Source: Schauerella aestuarii (GTDB lineage: Bacteria > Pseudomonadota > Gammaproteobacteria > Burkholderiales > Burkholderiaceae_B). From it: a stretch of 64,000 nucleotides of DNA. The notes beneath the pieces are model-generated. The model was given only the letters and a program-made list of their open reading frames with translations. It had not been told where the DNA came from and ran no database searches. A program made the translations under genes and the position numbers. The stretch is taken from the NCBI RefSeq assembly GCF_009866805.1, contig NZ_SIZW01000042.1:558001-622000 (forward strand), written 5' to 3'. Each line of letters starts with the position of its first letter. The stretch's first letter is position 1. Below are positions 8,773 through 18,837 of the stretch, piece by piece.

Positions 8773-9666
8773 TTACTTTTGCGGTGCCCGGGTGTAGAGC
8801 TGCAGGATGCTCGAGAAATCGAGCTTGCCGCTGCCGCCCGCGCTGTGCATCGCAAACAGATTGCGCGCCAGTTCTCCAAGGGGCACAGCGGAGCGCGTCG
8901 TCATCGCCGATTCGGCAGCCAATCCAAGATCTTTCAACATCAGATCCACGCCGAACCCGCCCGCGTAGCCCTTGGACGCCGGGGCTTGCGGCATGACGCC
9001 CGGCCAGGGGTTGTAGAGCTCGGTGGCCCAGTTACGGCCGGAACTCTTGGCCACGATTTCCGAAAGCACTGCGGGATCCAGGCCGTTGGCCACGCCGAGC
9101 GCGAGCGCTTCCGAGGTGCCGGCCATGAGGATGCCCAACAGCATGTTGTTGCAGATCTTGGCGACCTGACCCGCGCCTGCGCCGCCGGCGTGAAACAGGT
9201 TTTTCCCCATCTTCTCCAGGATCGGACGAGCTCGGGCGACGTTGGCCTCGTCGCCGCCCATGATGAACGTCAGGGTGCCCGCAGCCGCGCCACCGGTGCC
9301 GCCGGACACCGGCGCATCGATCATGGCAATCCCGCGCCCCTGCGCGGCTTCTGCGACCTTGCGGGCGCTTTCCGGCGAAATCGTGCTGCAGTCGATCACC
9401 AGCGCGCTGGGCGCCACCCGGCCGAGCAAATCGTCTTCCAGATATAGCCGTTCCACATGCAGGCTGGCCGGCAGCATCGTAATGACCACTTCGGCATTGG
9501 CCACGGCACTGGCCGCATCGGCGGCGGCGCTGGCGCCGGCCTGCGTCAACTGCGCGACGGCAGACGCCGACAGGTCGTAAACGGTCAGATCATGTCCGGC
9601 CTTGACCAGGTTGTGCGCCATAGGCGCACCCATATTGCCCAGGCCGATAAATGCAATGCGAGTCAT
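8773..9666 (-). CDS. mmsB: 3-hydroxyisobutyrate dehydrogenase
   Basis: 297 residues. NAD-dependent oxidation of 3-hydroxyisobutyrate to methylmalonate semialdehyde in valine breakdown. The Rossmann motif GLGNMG is at 8-13, the substrate motif DAPVSGG at 118-124, and the catalytic lysine K170 lies in GAGQVAKICNN. A GGAGAC ribosome site precedes the ATG at 9666. It is the last gene after the hydrolase and acyl-CoA dehydrogenase, in pathway order. The usual partner mmsA is not in the window. The related tartronate semialdehyde reductase is an alternative on fold alone, but the operon argues for valine. Confidence 0.92.
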   Translation of the reverse strand: MTRIAFIGLGNMGAPMAHNLVKAGHDLTVYDLSASAVAQLTQAGASAAADAASAVANAEVVITMLPASLHVERLYLEDDLLGRVAPSALVIDCSTISPESARKVAEAAQGRGIAMIDAPVSGGTGGAAAGTLTFIMGGDEANVARARPILEKMGKNLFHAGGAGAGQVAKICNNMLLGILMAGTSEALALGVANGLDPAVLSEIVAKSSGRNWATELYNPWPGVMPQAPASKGYAGGFGVDLMLKDLGLAAESAMTTRSAVPLGELARNLFAMHSAGGSGKLDFSSILQLYTRAPQK

Positions 9667-9813
9667 GGTTTGTCTCCGTGGTGAGCATGGATATGCATCG
9701 TGTTGTTCTGATACTGCAATGCGGTTCTTGTGTTGCCGTCGCGATGTTGCAGTTCAATTCGGCGGCCGGATGTGCACCGGCCGCCCGATATGCAACGTCG
9801 CGCAAACGTCCCT

Positions 9814-10995
9814 TCAGGCGATTCCTCCCAGATCCGCCAGCGGGTGCGCTTGCCCTTCCGGCCAGGGGGCGCGGAAGAAGCGCTGCACCCATTCGGCATC
9901 GGCGTCGGCCAGCGAGGCAGGGTGCCAGCGCGGCCGCTTGTCCTTGTCGATCAGCAGCGCACGGATGCCCTCCTTCAGATCGCCGTGCACCGTGCAGGCC
10001 AGCGCCGCGATGTATTCCGTGCGAAACACATCGGCCAGCGACATCAACCGCGTCCGCTGTTGCAGCGTGAAGGCCAGTCGGGCCGATCCGGGCGAGCCGT
10101 GCTCCAGCGTGGTGGCCGCACGTGCCAGCCAGGCGTCCTGATGCCCCGCCAGATCGCGCAAGTCATCGACGATCTGGTCGAGATGGTTGCCGCTGCACAG
10201 GCTGTTGATCTGAAACGCGTTCTGGCGCAATGGCCCGGGCGACGGGGGCGGCGCCGAATGTGCGTTCAGCACGTGACGCAACAGACCGTCGTTGATCGAA
10301 CGGCCGCTGGCACCTGTGGTCTCATCGCCCAGGGCGCGTCCGGCCGCATGGCCTGCCCAAGGCTGTTCCAAGAGGCTGGCCATGATGTCCGGCAGCGACT
10401 TGGACTCGACCATGAAATCGGCCAGCCCTGCGAACAATGCATCCGAGCCGCCGATCTGCGCCCCCGTCAACGCCAGGAAGAGCCCGGTTTTGCCCGGCAT
10501 GCGGTTCAGCATCCAACTGCCGCCCACATCAGGAAACAATCCAATCGTAATTTCGGGCATGGCCAACCGCGAGGTCTCGGTGACCACCCGGTGACTCGCC
10601 CCCATCATCAAGCCGATGCCCCCGCCCATCACGATGCCGTGACCCCAGCACAGCACTGGCTTGGGATAGTGATGAATGAAGTGGTCCAACCGATACTCGG
10701 ACTCGAAAAATCGCCGGGCGTAATCGTTGTTCCAGGCATCGTCGGACGCATTCTGCTGCATGCTGCGATACAGCCCATGGAGATCGCCGCCGGCGCAAAA
10801 GGCCTTGCCCCCTTCGCCTTTGAGCATGACCACCGCGACTTCGGCATCGTCGGCCCATAACTGCAACTGCTCATAGAGCCGCTGCACCATTTCCAGATCC
10901 AACCCATTCAACGTTTGTGGCGCGTTCAGCGTGGCCACGCCGATACGCATGCCATTGGCCGCTGCTTGCGTATCGAACAGTACTGGGGCATTCAT
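9814..10995 (-). CDS. 3-hydroxyisobutyryl-CoA hydrolase (enoyl-CoA hydratase family)
   Basis: 393 residues, longer than ordinary enoyl-CoA hydratases (about 260) and matching the HIBCH class that releases 3-hydroxyisobutyrate from its CoA ester. Crotonase-fold signatures are KAFCAGGDL (64-72), GIVMGGGIGLM (120-130) and MPEITIGLFPDVGGS (147-160) with the expected acidic residues E148 and D156. The ATG at 10995 overlaps the acyl-CoA dehydrogenase stop (ATGA). The longer upstream frame is only a shadow of that gene. Confidence 0.9.
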   Translation of the reverse strand: MNAPVLFDTQAAANGMRIGVATLNAPQTLNGLDLEMVQRLYEQLQLWADDAEVAVVMLKGEGGKAFCAGGDLHGLYRSMQQNASDDAWNNDYARRFFESEYRLDHFIHHYPKPVLCWGHGIVMGGGIGLMMGASHRVVTETSRLAMPEITIGLFPDVGGSWMLNRMPGKTGLFLALTGAQIGGSDALFAGLADFMVESKSLPDIMASLLEQPWAGHAAGRALGDETTGASGRSINDGLLRHVLNAHSAPPPSPGPLRQNAFQINSLCSGNHLDQIVDDLRDLAGHQDAWLARAATTLEHGSPGSARLAFTLQQRTRLMSLADVFRTEYIAALACTVHGDLKEGIRALLIDKDKRPRWHPASLADADAEWVQRFFRAPWPEGQAHPLADLGGIA

Positions 10996-12146
10996 CGCAA
11001 ATCCGCTCCTTTTTCGATCAACTGGCGCGCAATGATGACGCGCATGATTTCGTTGGTGCCTTCGAGGATCTGGTGCACGCGCGTATCGCGCACCAGACGC
11101 TCCAGCGGATAGTCTCGCAGATAACCATAGCCGCCGTGGATCTGTTGCGCATCCAGACACACTTGAAACCCGGCGTCAGTTGCAAACCGCTTGGCCATGG
11201 CGCAGTACGTTGCCGCATCGGCGTTGCCCTGATCCAGTTTGCAGGCGGCCAAACGCACCATCTGGCGTGCCGACACGATCGAGGTCGCCATATCCGCCAG
11301 CTTGAATTGCAACGCCTGAAAGTCGGCCAGCGGCCGGCCGAATTGCTTGCGCTCAGTCAGATAGCGGCGCGCCGCGTCGTACGCGCCTTGCGCGGCGCCT
11401 ACCGAGCAGGTGCCGATATTGATCCGGCCGCCGTCCAGCCCGCGCATCGCGATCGTGAACCCCTCTCCCTCCTCGCCCAGCCGGTACGCCGCCGGCACGC
11501 GCACGTTTTCGAAGGTGATCTGCCGCGTGGATTGGCTGTTCCAGCCCATCTTGTCTTCCTTGCGGCCATAAGTGATGCCAGGCAGATCGGCGGGCACGGC
11601 GAAGGCGCTGATGCCCTTGGGACCCTCACCGCCCGAACGCGCCATGACCACCAGCAATTGCGTATCGCCCCCACCCGAGATGAAGGCCTTGGATCCATCC
11701 AGCACGTAATGATCGCCATCGAGGCGTGCCCGGGTACGCAACGAAGCCGCGTCGGACCCCGCGTTAGGCTCGGTCAAACAATACGACGCCAGTTTGGCAC
11801 CCGACGCCAACTGCGCGCCCCAGGCATCACGCAGTGCCTGGCTGCCCCACTTGCCCACCATCCACGTCGCCATATTGTGAATCGTGAGAAATGCGGTCGT
11901 GGAGGGGTCGACCGCGGCCATTTCCTCGAATACCAGGGTGGCATCGAGCCGCGGCAGCCCGAGACCGCCAATCGTCTCGTCGGCGTAGATGGCGCAAAAC
12001 CCCATTTCGCCTGCCCGCGCAAAAGCCTCACGCGGGAAAATACATTCGGCATCCCAGCGTGCAGCGTGGGGCGCCAGCTCACCTTCTGCAAATTCGCGCG
12101 CCGCTTGAACGATCGCGCGCTGATCCTCGTTGAGTTCGAAATCCAC
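10992..12146 (-). CDS. acyl-CoA dehydrogenase, probably isobutyryl-CoA dehydrogenase
   Basis: 384-residue FAD enzyme of the acyl-CoA dehydrogenase family. The flavin/substrate motif YCLTEPNAGSDAAS is at 122-135, and the catalytic base is E362 in LEGTNEIMRV. I place the start at the GTG at 12146, preceded by GGAGAC; a longer frame upstream would run through the regulatory region. Operon context with the HIBYL-CoA hydrolase and mmsB points to isobutyryl-CoA as substrate (inference). A LiuR-like operator lies about 80 bases upstream. Confidence 0.9.
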   Translation of the reverse strand: MDFELNEDQRAIVQAAREFAEGELAPHAARWDAECIFPREAFARAGEMGFCAIYADETIGGLGLPRLDATLVFEEMAAVDPSTTAFLTIHNMATWMVGKWGSQALRDAWGAQLASGAKLASYCLTEPNAGSDAASLRTRARLDGDHYVLDGSKAFISGGGDTQLLVVMARSGGEGPKGISAFAVPADLPGITYGRKEDKMGWNSQSTRQITFENVRVPAAYRLGEEGEGFTIAMRGLDGGRINIGTCSVGAAQGAYDAARRYLTERKQFGRPLADFQALQFKLADMATSIVSARQMVRLAACKLDQGNADAATYCAMAKRFATDAGFQVCLDAQQIHGGYGYLRDYPLERLVRDTRVHQILEGTNEIMRVIIARQLIEKGADLR

Positions 12147-12223
12147 GTTGTTGTCTCCGTTATCCTCGGCGCGCCGGGCCAACGGCCCACGCGTCTCATC
12201 GTATAGGACGATTTTGCATGACG

Positions 12224-12239
12224 TTGACGTAAACGTAAA
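12224..12239 (-). promoter_or_regulatory. LiuR-like (MerR-family) operator before the valine operon
   Basis: On the minus strand the site reads TTTACGTTTACGTCAA; on the plus strand three ACGT cores recur every 6 bases (12221, 12227, 12233). As I recall it, the LiuR consensus for branched-chain amino acid catabolic genes is close to TTTACGTAAACGTAAA, matching here at all but one position on the plus strand. It sits between rnfH and the acyl-CoA dehydrogenase start, where such an operator should be. Confidence 0.6.
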
Positions 12240-12281
12240 TGCGTATTCGCCCAGACGCGAGCAAGACAAGCCGAAAGCGCG

Positions 12282-12608
12282 CTAACGCGTGGGTCGCGCG
12301 CGATGCGCCGCGCGTCGGCGGCGCGACACCATGGGATCGAAGGTCAGACCGCGGTAAATCTCGATGCGATCGCCGTCGGCCACTGGATCGTGGGAGGCCG
12401 CGCGCCTGGCGAAAACGCCGACGCCCTCTTCCCAAGGATCGATGGCCGGAAACGCCTGTGCAAAACCGCTGGCGGCAAGCGCGTCGCCCACCGTGGCACC
12501 GGGGCTGAGCGCCACCTCACACTGCCAGATATTGCGTTCGCCGGGATAGCAAACGATGACGTGGAGCTGCTGGTCGGCCGCCCCGGGCGCAACGAACTCA
12601 GTCGCCAT
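12282..12608 (-). CDS. rnfH: RnfH/RatB family ubiquitin-like protein
   Basis: 108 residues of the UPF0125 (RnfH) family, a small beta-grasp protein of unsettled function. The pattern V-I-V-C-Y-P-G-E followed by the loop with P-G-A-T-V-G-D-A-L is typical. The C-terminus is very basic (RRRRAAHRARPTR). The ATG at 12608 overlaps the 3' end of ratA by 11 bases, so the two are coupled, as in many proteobacteria. Confidence 0.88.
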   Translation of the reverse strand: MATEFVAPGAADQQLHVIVCYPGERNIWQCEVALSPGATVGDALAASGFAQAFPAIDPWEEGVGVFARRAASHDPVADGDRIEIYRGLTFDPMVSRRRRAAHRARPTR

Positions 12609-13032
12609 ACTTGTCGTTGGCGCGTTTGGTGAACGAATCGATAAAACTGGTGGCAATCCGGTTGAACACCGGCCCCACCAGCATCTCGAGCGCGCGATTG
12701 GAAAACGCATACTCAAGCGTAAACAGCACCTTGCATGCTTCATCGTCCAGCGCCTGAAAGCGCCACGTGCCGTTCAGGGACGAAAACGGCCCATCGACCA
12801 ATTGCAGGTCGATCCGGTCGGGATATTGGTGCGTATTGCGCGTGGTGAAGCGCTGACGCAGGCCGGCAAGCGCGATCGTGATCGACGCCTGCATGCCGTG
12901 CTCATCGCGCTGCTGCACCTCGGCGCCGCCGCACCAAGGCATGAATTCGGGGTATTTTTCGACGTCCGCGACCAGCTCGAACATCTGTGCGGCGCTGTAT
13001 GGGACGAGGACGGTACGTTCAACGGTATGCAT
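12598..13032 (-). CDS. ratA: RatA-type START/COQ10-domain protein
   Basis: 144 residues of the polyketide cyclase/START superfamily. The conserved segment [14 protein letters not shown] is at 21-34. E. coli RatA was described as inhibiting 70S ribosome association, while the eukaryotic relative COQ10 binds ubiquinone; which applies here cannot be told from sequence. It is divergent from smpB, the arrangement seen across beta- and gammaproteobacteria. Confidence 0.9.
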   Translation of the reverse strand: MHTVERTVLVPYSAAQMFELVADVEKYPEFMPWCGGAEVQQRDEHGMQASITIALAGLRQRFTTRNTHQYPDRIDLQLVDGPFSSLNGTWRFQALDDEACKVLFTLEYAFSNRALEMLVGPVFNRIATSFIDSFTKRANDKYGD

Positions 13033-13096
13033 CGACTATCGCAAATGGCTAGAATGGTTGGATTTTACCGGCTACACGCAGGCAGGACTTGGCGGC

Positions 13097-13576
13097 ATGA
13101 GTATTATCGAAAATCGCAAGGCAACCCACGACTACTTCATCGAGGATCGGTTCGAAGCCGGACTGGTGCTGCAGGGCTGGGAAGTCAAGGCCATCCGGGA
13201 CAACCGGGTACAGCTCAAGGAAAGCTACGTCATCGTGCGCGATGGCGAACTTTACCTGTTGGGCATGCACGTCAGCCCGCTGGCAACCGCCTCTACCCAT
13301 ATTCATCCCGACGCCGCACGCACGCGCAAGCTGCTGCTCAATGCGGAAGAAATCAGCAAGCTCATCGGCAAGGTCGAGCAACGCGGCTACACGCTCGTTC
13401 CACTCAATCTGCATTACAAGAATGGCCGTATCAAGCTGGATTTCGCGTTAGGCCGCGGCAAGAAGATGCATGACAAGCGCGATTCCGAACGCGAACGCGA
13501 CTGGGCACGTGAAAAAACCCGCATCATGAAGCACGACACGCGCGTTCCCCGCCGCGAAACGGCGAAAAGTGAGTAG
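13097..13576 (+). CDS. smpB: SsrA-binding protein SmpB
   Basis: 159 residues, usual size. SmpB binds tmRNA and brings it to stalled ribosomes for trans-translation. The N-terminal [17 protein letters not shown] segment, the GWEVKAIR motif and the basic C-terminal tail ([11 protein letters not shown]...) that folds in the mRNA channel are all present. The ATG at 13097 is chosen by family N-terminus; the longer open frame upstream overlaps ratA antisense. The tmRNA gene ssrA is not seen in the window. Confidence 0.96.
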   Translation: MSIIENRKATHDYFIEDRFEAGLVLQGWEVKAIRDNRVQLKESYVIVRDGELYLLGMHVSPLATASTHIHPDAARTRKLLLNAEEISKLIGKVEQRGYTLVPLNLHYKNGRIKLDFALGRGKKMHDKRDSERERDWAREKTRIMKHDTRVPRRETAKSE

Positions 13577-13604
13577 CTAACGGCCCGATATCGCTTACGG
13601 GTCG

Positions 13605-14762
13605 TCATGCCGTACGCAACGTGACGCGATCCCGACCGTCGGCCTTGGAAGCATACAGGGCGAGATCGGCACGTTGCACGAGCGCCTGTAGCGTATCGCC
13701 CCGTTTCCAGGTCGTCAGCCCGGCGCTGAAGGTGTAGTTCAGGATCTTGCCGTCATAAGCGCATGGCGTGATCCGCACCGCCTCCACCCAGCGTTGCGTC
13801 ATGGCGGCAGCGTCTGCTTCCGCCGTCGCGCTGAAGAGCACGACAAACTCCTCGCCGCCGAACCGCCCCAGCAGATCCTCCGGCCGCAATACGGCCCGAC
13901 CGAGCGCCGCCAGATGCTTGAGCACGGCATCGCCGCCGCCGTGTCCATACGTATCGTTGAGCTGTTTGAATAGATCGATGTCGAGCATCAGCAGCGACAT
14001 CGGCTTACCGCTGCGCTCGGTGGCGCGCAGGCAACGCTGCGCAGCGCTCCACCACGCCTTGCGCGTGGCCGCATGCGTCAGTTCGTCCACGTTCGCTTCA
14101 CGCTCTCGATCGGCCAGCATGCGATCGTGCACCATCATGATCATGCCGATCGTCAAACTGGGCATGATCAAGACGCCAACCGTGAGGAAAATAGCATTCC
14201 AGGTCGTGGCCGACATCAAACTGGCCTGGGGCGACTCGACGCCGGAGAGATAAACGACGGCGCGCAACGTGTAACCCACGGCGGCGAACGCCGCGACGCC
14301 AATCGTAAACGCATAGGGGTAAACGGGACGGCCGAGCGGCCGATGGCGATAGATATGGATGGCAACGGCCATGCACACGGCCGCGGCAAACAGTGACGCG
14401 ATGGCCACGCGAGCCGCCAGACTGGGCCAAAGATAATAAAAAGCGGCGATGCCGCCGCTGACCATCCCGATCGCGCCGTACCAGATGGGACGGGCCGCCG
14501 TGTAGCCGAAAAACCGGCATGCGGCCGAGTACACGAGCACCAGACCGCTCGCCATCAACGCATTGGCAAGCACGATGGTGAAGACGGCGGGTATCGAAGG
14601 AACCTGCTGCAATGGCGACAGCACCAACGCCCCGATCACCGCCAGATTGGCCCACACCAGTAATCGCGTGCCGGGAATGCCGCTACGCATGAGCGACATC
14701 GCCACCAGCGTCATCATTACGCTGGCAAGCGCCGTAATCCACAACAAACTTTGAGGCGTCAT
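13605..14762 (-). CDS. membrane diguanylate cyclase (GGDEF)
   Basis: 385 residues. The N-terminal ~210 residues are hydrophobic with about six transmembrane helices, giving a membrane sensor of unknown ligand. The C-terminal GGDEF domain has the active-site motif GGEEF (301-305) and an intact inhibitory-site RxxD (R292-P-E-D295) five residues before it. It should therefore make cyclic-di-GMP with product inhibition. The ATG at 14762 is preferred over one two codons upstream, but either is possible. It converges on smpB and is not obviously in an operon with qmcA. Confidence 0.9.
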   Translation of the reverse strand: MTPQSLLWITALASVMMTLVAMSLMRSGIPGTRLLVWANLAVIGALVLSPLQQVPSIPAVFTIVLANALMASGLVLVYSAACRFFGYTAARPIWYGAIGMVSGGIAAFYYLWPSLAARVAIASLFAAAVCMAVAIHIYRHRPLGRPVYPYAFTIGVAAFAAVGYTLRAVVYLSGVESPQASLMSATTWNAIFLTVGVLIMPSLTIGMIMMVHDRMLADREREANVDELTHAATRKAWWSAAQRCLRATERSGKPMSLLMLDIDLFKQLNDTYGHGGGDAVLKHLAALGRAVLRPEDLLGRFGGEEFVVLFSATAEADAAAMTQRWVEAVRITPCAYDGKILNYTFSAGLTTWKRGDTLQALVQRADLALYASKADGRDRVTLRTA

Positions 14763-14794
14763 GTACAACTACCGCCGAGCGAATGCCTGGCCGT

Positions 14795-15724
14795 TCAGAC
14801 TCGCGGTGTGGACTTCACGATGGTCATCGCCGAGGCGACCATCGATCCCAGATCCGACAGGTTGGCCGGCAGAATCAGCGTATTGCCTTGCTTGGCCACC
14901 TTGGCGAAGGCATCGACATAGTCTTCAGCCACTCGCAGGTTGACGGCTTCCATGCCACCCGGCTGACGCACGGCTTCCGCGACTTGTGAGATGGCCTTGG
15001 CCGTTGCCTCGGCGATCGCCAGCACGGCGGCAGCCTCACCTTGCGCCTGGTTGATCTGAGCCTGCTTCTCGCCTTCCGAACGGGCAATGGCGGCTTCCCG
15101 CTCACCGGTGGCAATGTTGATCTGCTCTTGACGGCGGCCTTCCGAGGCGGCGATCAGCGCACGCTTTTCGCGCTCGGCCGTGATCTGCGCCTGCATGGCC
15201 CGCAGAATTTCGTTGGGCGGCGTTAGATCCTTGATCTCATAGCGAAGCACCTTCACGCCCCAATTCAGCGCAGCCTCGTCGAGCGACGCCACAATGGTGC
15301 TGTTGATGATTTCCCGTTCTTCGAAGGTGCGATCCAATTCCATCTTGCCGATCACCGAACGCAGCGTGGTTTGCGCAAGTTGCGTGATGGCGGAAATGTA
15401 ATTGGACGAACCATACGATGCACGCATCGGATCGGTCACCTGAAAATACAACACACCATCGACCTGCAATTGCGTGTTGTCCCGCGTAATACAAATCTGA
15501 CTGGGCACGTCGAGAGGAATTTCCTTCAACGAATGCTTGTATGCCACCCGCTCGATAAACGGAATCACGAAGCCGGCCCCAGGCGACAGCGATCGGTCGA
15601 ATTTTCCAAGGCGCTCGATCACCCATGCATTTTGTTGGGGAACAATGGCAATCGCCTTGATCAGTATCAACACCGCCAACGCGAGTACAACGAACAGGGC
15701 AATCGTGGGGCCGTCAAACATCAT
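14795..15724 (-). CDS. qmcA: SPFH/band-7 membrane protein QmcA (stomatin-like)
   Basis: 309 residues with one N-terminal transmembrane helix (about 8-27). An SPFH/band-7 domain follows (about 25-190, with FDRSLSPGAGFVIPF), then an Ala/Glu/Gln-rich coiled coil (about 195-260). These proteins form large membrane cages or rafts and work with NfeD partners in membrane protein quality control. The start ATG overlaps the nfeD stop (ATGA), so the two are made together. Confidence 0.92.
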   Translation of the reverse strand: MMFDGPTIALFVVLALAVLILIKAIAIVPQQNAWVIERLGKFDRSLSPGAGFVIPFIERVAYKHSLKEIPLDVPSQICITRDNTQLQVDGVLYFQVTDPMRASYGSSNYISAITQLAQTTLRSVIGKMELDRTFEEREIINSTIVASLDEAALNWGVKVLRYEIKDLTPPNEILRAMQAQITAEREKRALIAASEGRRQEQINIATGEREAAIARSEGEKQAQINQAQGEAAAVLAIAEATAKAISQVAEAVRQPGGMEAVNLRVAEDYVDAFAKVAKQGNTLILPANLSDLGSMVASAMTIVKSTPRV

Positions 15725-16170
15725 GGCGAGCTTCTCCGTTTGGGCACCAGGATAAGCCGGGTGCCCTTTATTTCATTGATGACAAAAGTGCCGGGCTCGA
15801 GGCTCTCGCCTTCGGCCAACTGAGCTTGCCAGTTTGCACCGCGGTAAAACACACGCGCAGCCCGATCCGCCGACCAGTGCTCGACCTCGACCGTCTGCCC
15901 GATATCGAGATTGGCGTCGACATTGCGTCCCGTATGCACGCCGCGCTTCTTGAGCACGCCCACGGCACGCAACACGAAAAGGCCGGCAAGCGCGACCACG
16001 ATGGCCGCAACCAGTTGCCACTGGAGCGTCCAGCCCAACATGGCGGCCACCCCGCCCGCAGCAATACCGAGCGCGACAAGCAAAAGATAAAACGTGCCTG
16101 TTGCGACTTCGCCGATGAGTGCGACGGCCGCCAGTGCGAACCAAATCCACATATGCAAATCTACCGGCAA
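15721..16170 (-). CDS. nfeD: NfeD-like membrane protein
   Basis: 149 residues: about three transmembrane helices in the first ~75 residues, then a C-terminal OB-fold-like beta domain (about 85-149, with GTFVINEIKGTRLIL near the end). This is the short NfeD type without a protease domain. It lies immediately upstream of and overlapping qmcA, its usual partner. A second possible ATG lies six codons in. Confidence 0.9.
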   Translation of the reverse strand: MPVDLHMWIWFALAAVALIGEVATGTFYLLLVALGIAAGGVAAMLGWTLQWQLVAAIVVALAGLFVLRAVGVLKKRGVHTGRNVDANLDIGQTVEVEHWSADRAARVFYRGANWQAQLAEGESLEPGTFVINEIKGTRLILVPKRRSSP

Positions 16171-16280
16171 ATAAGATGATTCATTGTACGGAATTATTAA
16201 AGCTGCCGTGCCGATAATAAAAACACAACTTGACGGCTGAGTGACGGGTGAATGAATGCCGCGAAAATCAAATGGTGCCG

Positions 16281-16314
16281 AAAAAAAAAAGCCACGTTCG
16301 AAAACGTGGCTTTT
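16281..16314 (-). terminator. strong rho-independent terminator of ppsA
   Basis: Stem AAAAGCCACGTT/AACGTGGCTTTT with a 4-base loop. On the minus strand it ends in a run of about ten T, ideally placed 125 bases after the ppsA stop. Confidence 0.9.
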
Positions 16315-16439
16315 CCAATCAGGCAGCAGCGGCGTTTACCGCATGCCGCCATCGAGCAAGCATTAATCCGATGTCACGCCGTTGTCGTGCAGGCCACCGG
16401 ATCCCATGCCGGCATCGAGCGGACCATGGCGGCGGACGA

Positions 16440-18806
16440 TCAGCCGGCGGCCAGCTTCTGCCAGGTGTCGACCACCGTGTCCGGGTTGAGCGACATCGAC
16501 AGAATGCCTTCGTCCTTGAGCCACTTGGCGAAATCGGGATGATCGCTGGGGCCTTGGCCGCAGATGCCGACGTACTTGTTGGCCTTCAGGCAGGCCTGGA
16601 TGGCCCGGCGCAGCATGAACTTCACGGCATCGTCGCGCTCGTCGAAGTCGATGGCCAACAACTCCATCCCCGAATCGCGATCCAGACCAAGCGTCAGCTG
16701 GGTCATGTCGTTCGAACCGATCGAGAAACCATCGAAATGCTCGAGGAACTGATCGGCCAGAATGGCATTGGACGGCACTTCGCACATCATGATGAGGCGC
16801 AAGCCGTTCTTGCCGCGTTCCAGGCCGTTGTTGGCCAGGAGCTCGACGACCTTCTTCGCCTGGTTCACGGTACGCACGAAGGGCACCATGATTTCGACGT
16901 TGGTCAGCCCCATGTCGTCACGCACGCGCTTCAGCGCTTCGCACTCCATGCGGAAACACTCTTCGAACTCTTCCGACACATACCGCGACGCGCCGCGGAA
17001 GCCCAGCATGGGGTTCTCTTCTTCCGGCTCGTAACGCGAACCGCCGATCAGCTTGCGGTATTCGTTGGACTTGAAGTCCGACAGACGCACGATGACCGAT
17101 TTCGGGTAGAACGCTGCGCCGATCGTGGCGATGCCTTCGGCAAGCTTCTCCACGAAGAACGCACGGGGACTCGCGTAACCGCGTGCAGCCGATTCCACCG
17201 CTTGCTTCAACTCGCCATCCACGTTCGGATAGTCGAGCACAGCCTTGGGGTGAATGCCAATGTTGTTGTTGATGATGAATTCGAGACGCGCCAATCCCAC
17301 ACCCGAGTTCGGAATCTGCGAAAAATCGAAGGCCAGTTGCGGATTGCCCACGTTCATCATGATCTTCAGATCGATGGCAGGCATATCGCCGCGGCGGACT
17401 TCTTCCACTTCCGTTTCGATCAGGCCGTCATAAATGCGGCCTTCATCGCCTTCCGCGCAGGACACCGTCACCTGTTGGCCGGCCTTCAAGAGATCGGTGG
17501 CGTTGCCGCAACCCACGACGGCCGGAATACCCAACTCGCGCGCGATGATCGCCGCGTGGCAGGTACGACCACCACGGTTCGTGACAATGGCCGATGCCCG
17601 CTTCATCACCGGTTCCCAGTTGGGATCGGTCATGTCGGTCACCAGCACGTCGCCGGGCTGTACTTGGTCCATATCGGAAATATCGCCCACGACGCGCACG
17701 GCGCCCTGGCCGATCTTCTGGCCGATCGCTCGGCCCGTGATCAGGACTTCGCCCGTCGCCTTCAGGCGATAGCGCTGTTGCACATCGCTGGGCGCTTGCT
17801 GCGACTTCACCGTTTCAGGACGCGCCTGCAGGATGTACATCTTGCCATCCACGCCGTCGCGGCCCCATTCGATGTCCATGGGGCGCTTGTAGTGCTTTTC
17901 GATGATCACGGCGTATTTCGCCAGCTCGGTGACTTCATCGTCGGTGAGCGAATAGCGATTGCGCTCGGACACCGGCACGTCGACCACGCGCACGGCGCGG
18001 CCTTCGGTACGCTCGGCATCGAATTCCATCTTGATCAGCTTGGAGCCGATGCGGCGGCCGACGATGGCATATTTGCCGGCGTCGAGCGTGGGCTTGAACA
18101 CATAGAACTCGTCCGGGTTGACGGCGCCCTGCACCACCGTTTCGCCCAGACCGTAGGACGACGTGATGAAGACGACATCGGTGAAGCCCGACTCGGTATC
18201 CAGCGTGAACATGACGCCAGCGCTGCCTTTATCCGAGCGCACCATGCGCTGAATGCCGGCAGACAATGCGACGTCGGTATGGGCGTAGCCTTTGTGCACG
18301 CGATACGAGATCGCACGGTCGTTGTACAGCGACGCGAATACGTGACGGATCTTGTCGAGCACGTCGTCGATGCCGACCACGTTCAGGTAGGTTTCCTGTT
18401 GACCGGCGAAAGAGGCGTCGGGCAAATCTTCGGCCGTTGCGGACGAACGCACGGCGAACGAACCCTTGCCGTCGGCATCCAGCGCGGCAAAGGACTCACG
18501 AATGGCTTTCTCGAGGCCGGCGGGCAGCGGGGTTTCGATCACCCACTGCCGAATCTCGCCACCGGCTTGCGCGAGCGCACGAACATCTTCCGGATTGAGC
18601 GTGCGCAGACGTTCGGCGATACGATCGTCCAGGCCCGTGGCTTTCAGAAACTCGCGGAACGCATCAGCCGTGGTCGCAAAACCACCGGGCACGCGCACAC
18701 CGGCGCCTGCCAATTGACTGATCATTTCCCCAAGCGAAGCGTTCTTACCTCCTACCGAGTCCACATCCGTCATCCGGAGCTGCTCGAACGAAACAACGTA
18801 CGACAT
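16440..18806 (-). CDS. ppsA: phosphoenolpyruvate synthase
   Basis: 788 residues; converts pyruvate plus ATP to PEP, AMP and phosphate for gluconeogenesis. The domain order is an ATP-grasp pyruvate-binding N-terminus ([11 protein letters not shown] near the start), a swivelling phosphohistidine domain with GGRTCHAAI carrying catalytic H417, and a C-terminal PEP-utilising barrel. The neighbouring T415 is the residue expected to be phosphorylated by PpsR. The ATG at 18806 is chosen because AAGGTGA lies just upstream. It is divergent from ppsR; a 10 bp inverted repeat lies in its leader. Confidence 0.97.
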   Translation of the reverse strand: MSYVVSFEQLRMTDVDSVGGKNASLGEMISQLAGAGVRVPGGFATTADAFREFLKATGLDDRIAERLRTLNPEDVRALAQAGGEIRQWVIETPLPAGLEKAIRESFAALDADGKGSFAVRSSATAEDLPDASFAGQQETYLNVVGIDDVLDKIRHVFASLYNDRAISYRVHKGYAHTDVALSAGIQRMVRSDKGSAGVMFTLDTESGFTDVVFITSSYGLGETVVQGAVNPDEFYVFKPTLDAGKYAIVGRRIGSKLIKMEFDAERTEGRAVRVVDVPVSERNRYSLTDDEVTELAKYAVIIEKHYKRPMDIEWGRDGVDGKMYILQARPETVKSQQAPSDVQQRYRLKATGEVLITGRAIGQKIGQGAVRVVGDISDMDQVQPGDVLVTDMTDPNWEPVMKRASAIVTNRGGRTCHAAIIARELGIPAVVGCGNATDLLKAGQQVTVSCAEGDEGRIYDGLIETEVEEVRRGDMPAIDLKIMMNVGNPQLAFDFSQIPNSGVGLARLEFIINNNIGIHPKAVLDYPNVDGELKQAVESAARGYASPRAFFVEKLAEGIATIGAAFYPKSVIVRLSDFKSNEYRKLIGGSRYEPEEENPMLGFRGASRYVSEEFEECFRMECEALKRVRDDMGLTNVEIMVPFVRTVNQAKKVVELLANNGLERGKNGLRLIMMCEVPSNAILADQFLEHFDGFSIGSNDMTQLTLGLDRDSGMELLAIDFDERDDAVKFMLRRAIQACLKANKYVGICGQGPSDHPDFAKWLKDEGILSMSLNPDTVVDTWQKLAAG

Positions 18807-18837
18807 TGAAGTCACCTTTTACAATGGAATGAAAGCG

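Noticed and set aside
13580-13605. Imperfect hairpin between smpB and the GGDEF gene
   Set aside because: Contains a G-T pair, lacks a T-run and overlaps the GGDEF stop; too weak to call a terminator.
16248-18809. 853-codon open frame on the plus strand
   Set aside because: Exactly antisense to ppsA; it is His/Arg/Val-rich with no recognisable domain, the usual shadow of a GC-rich gene.
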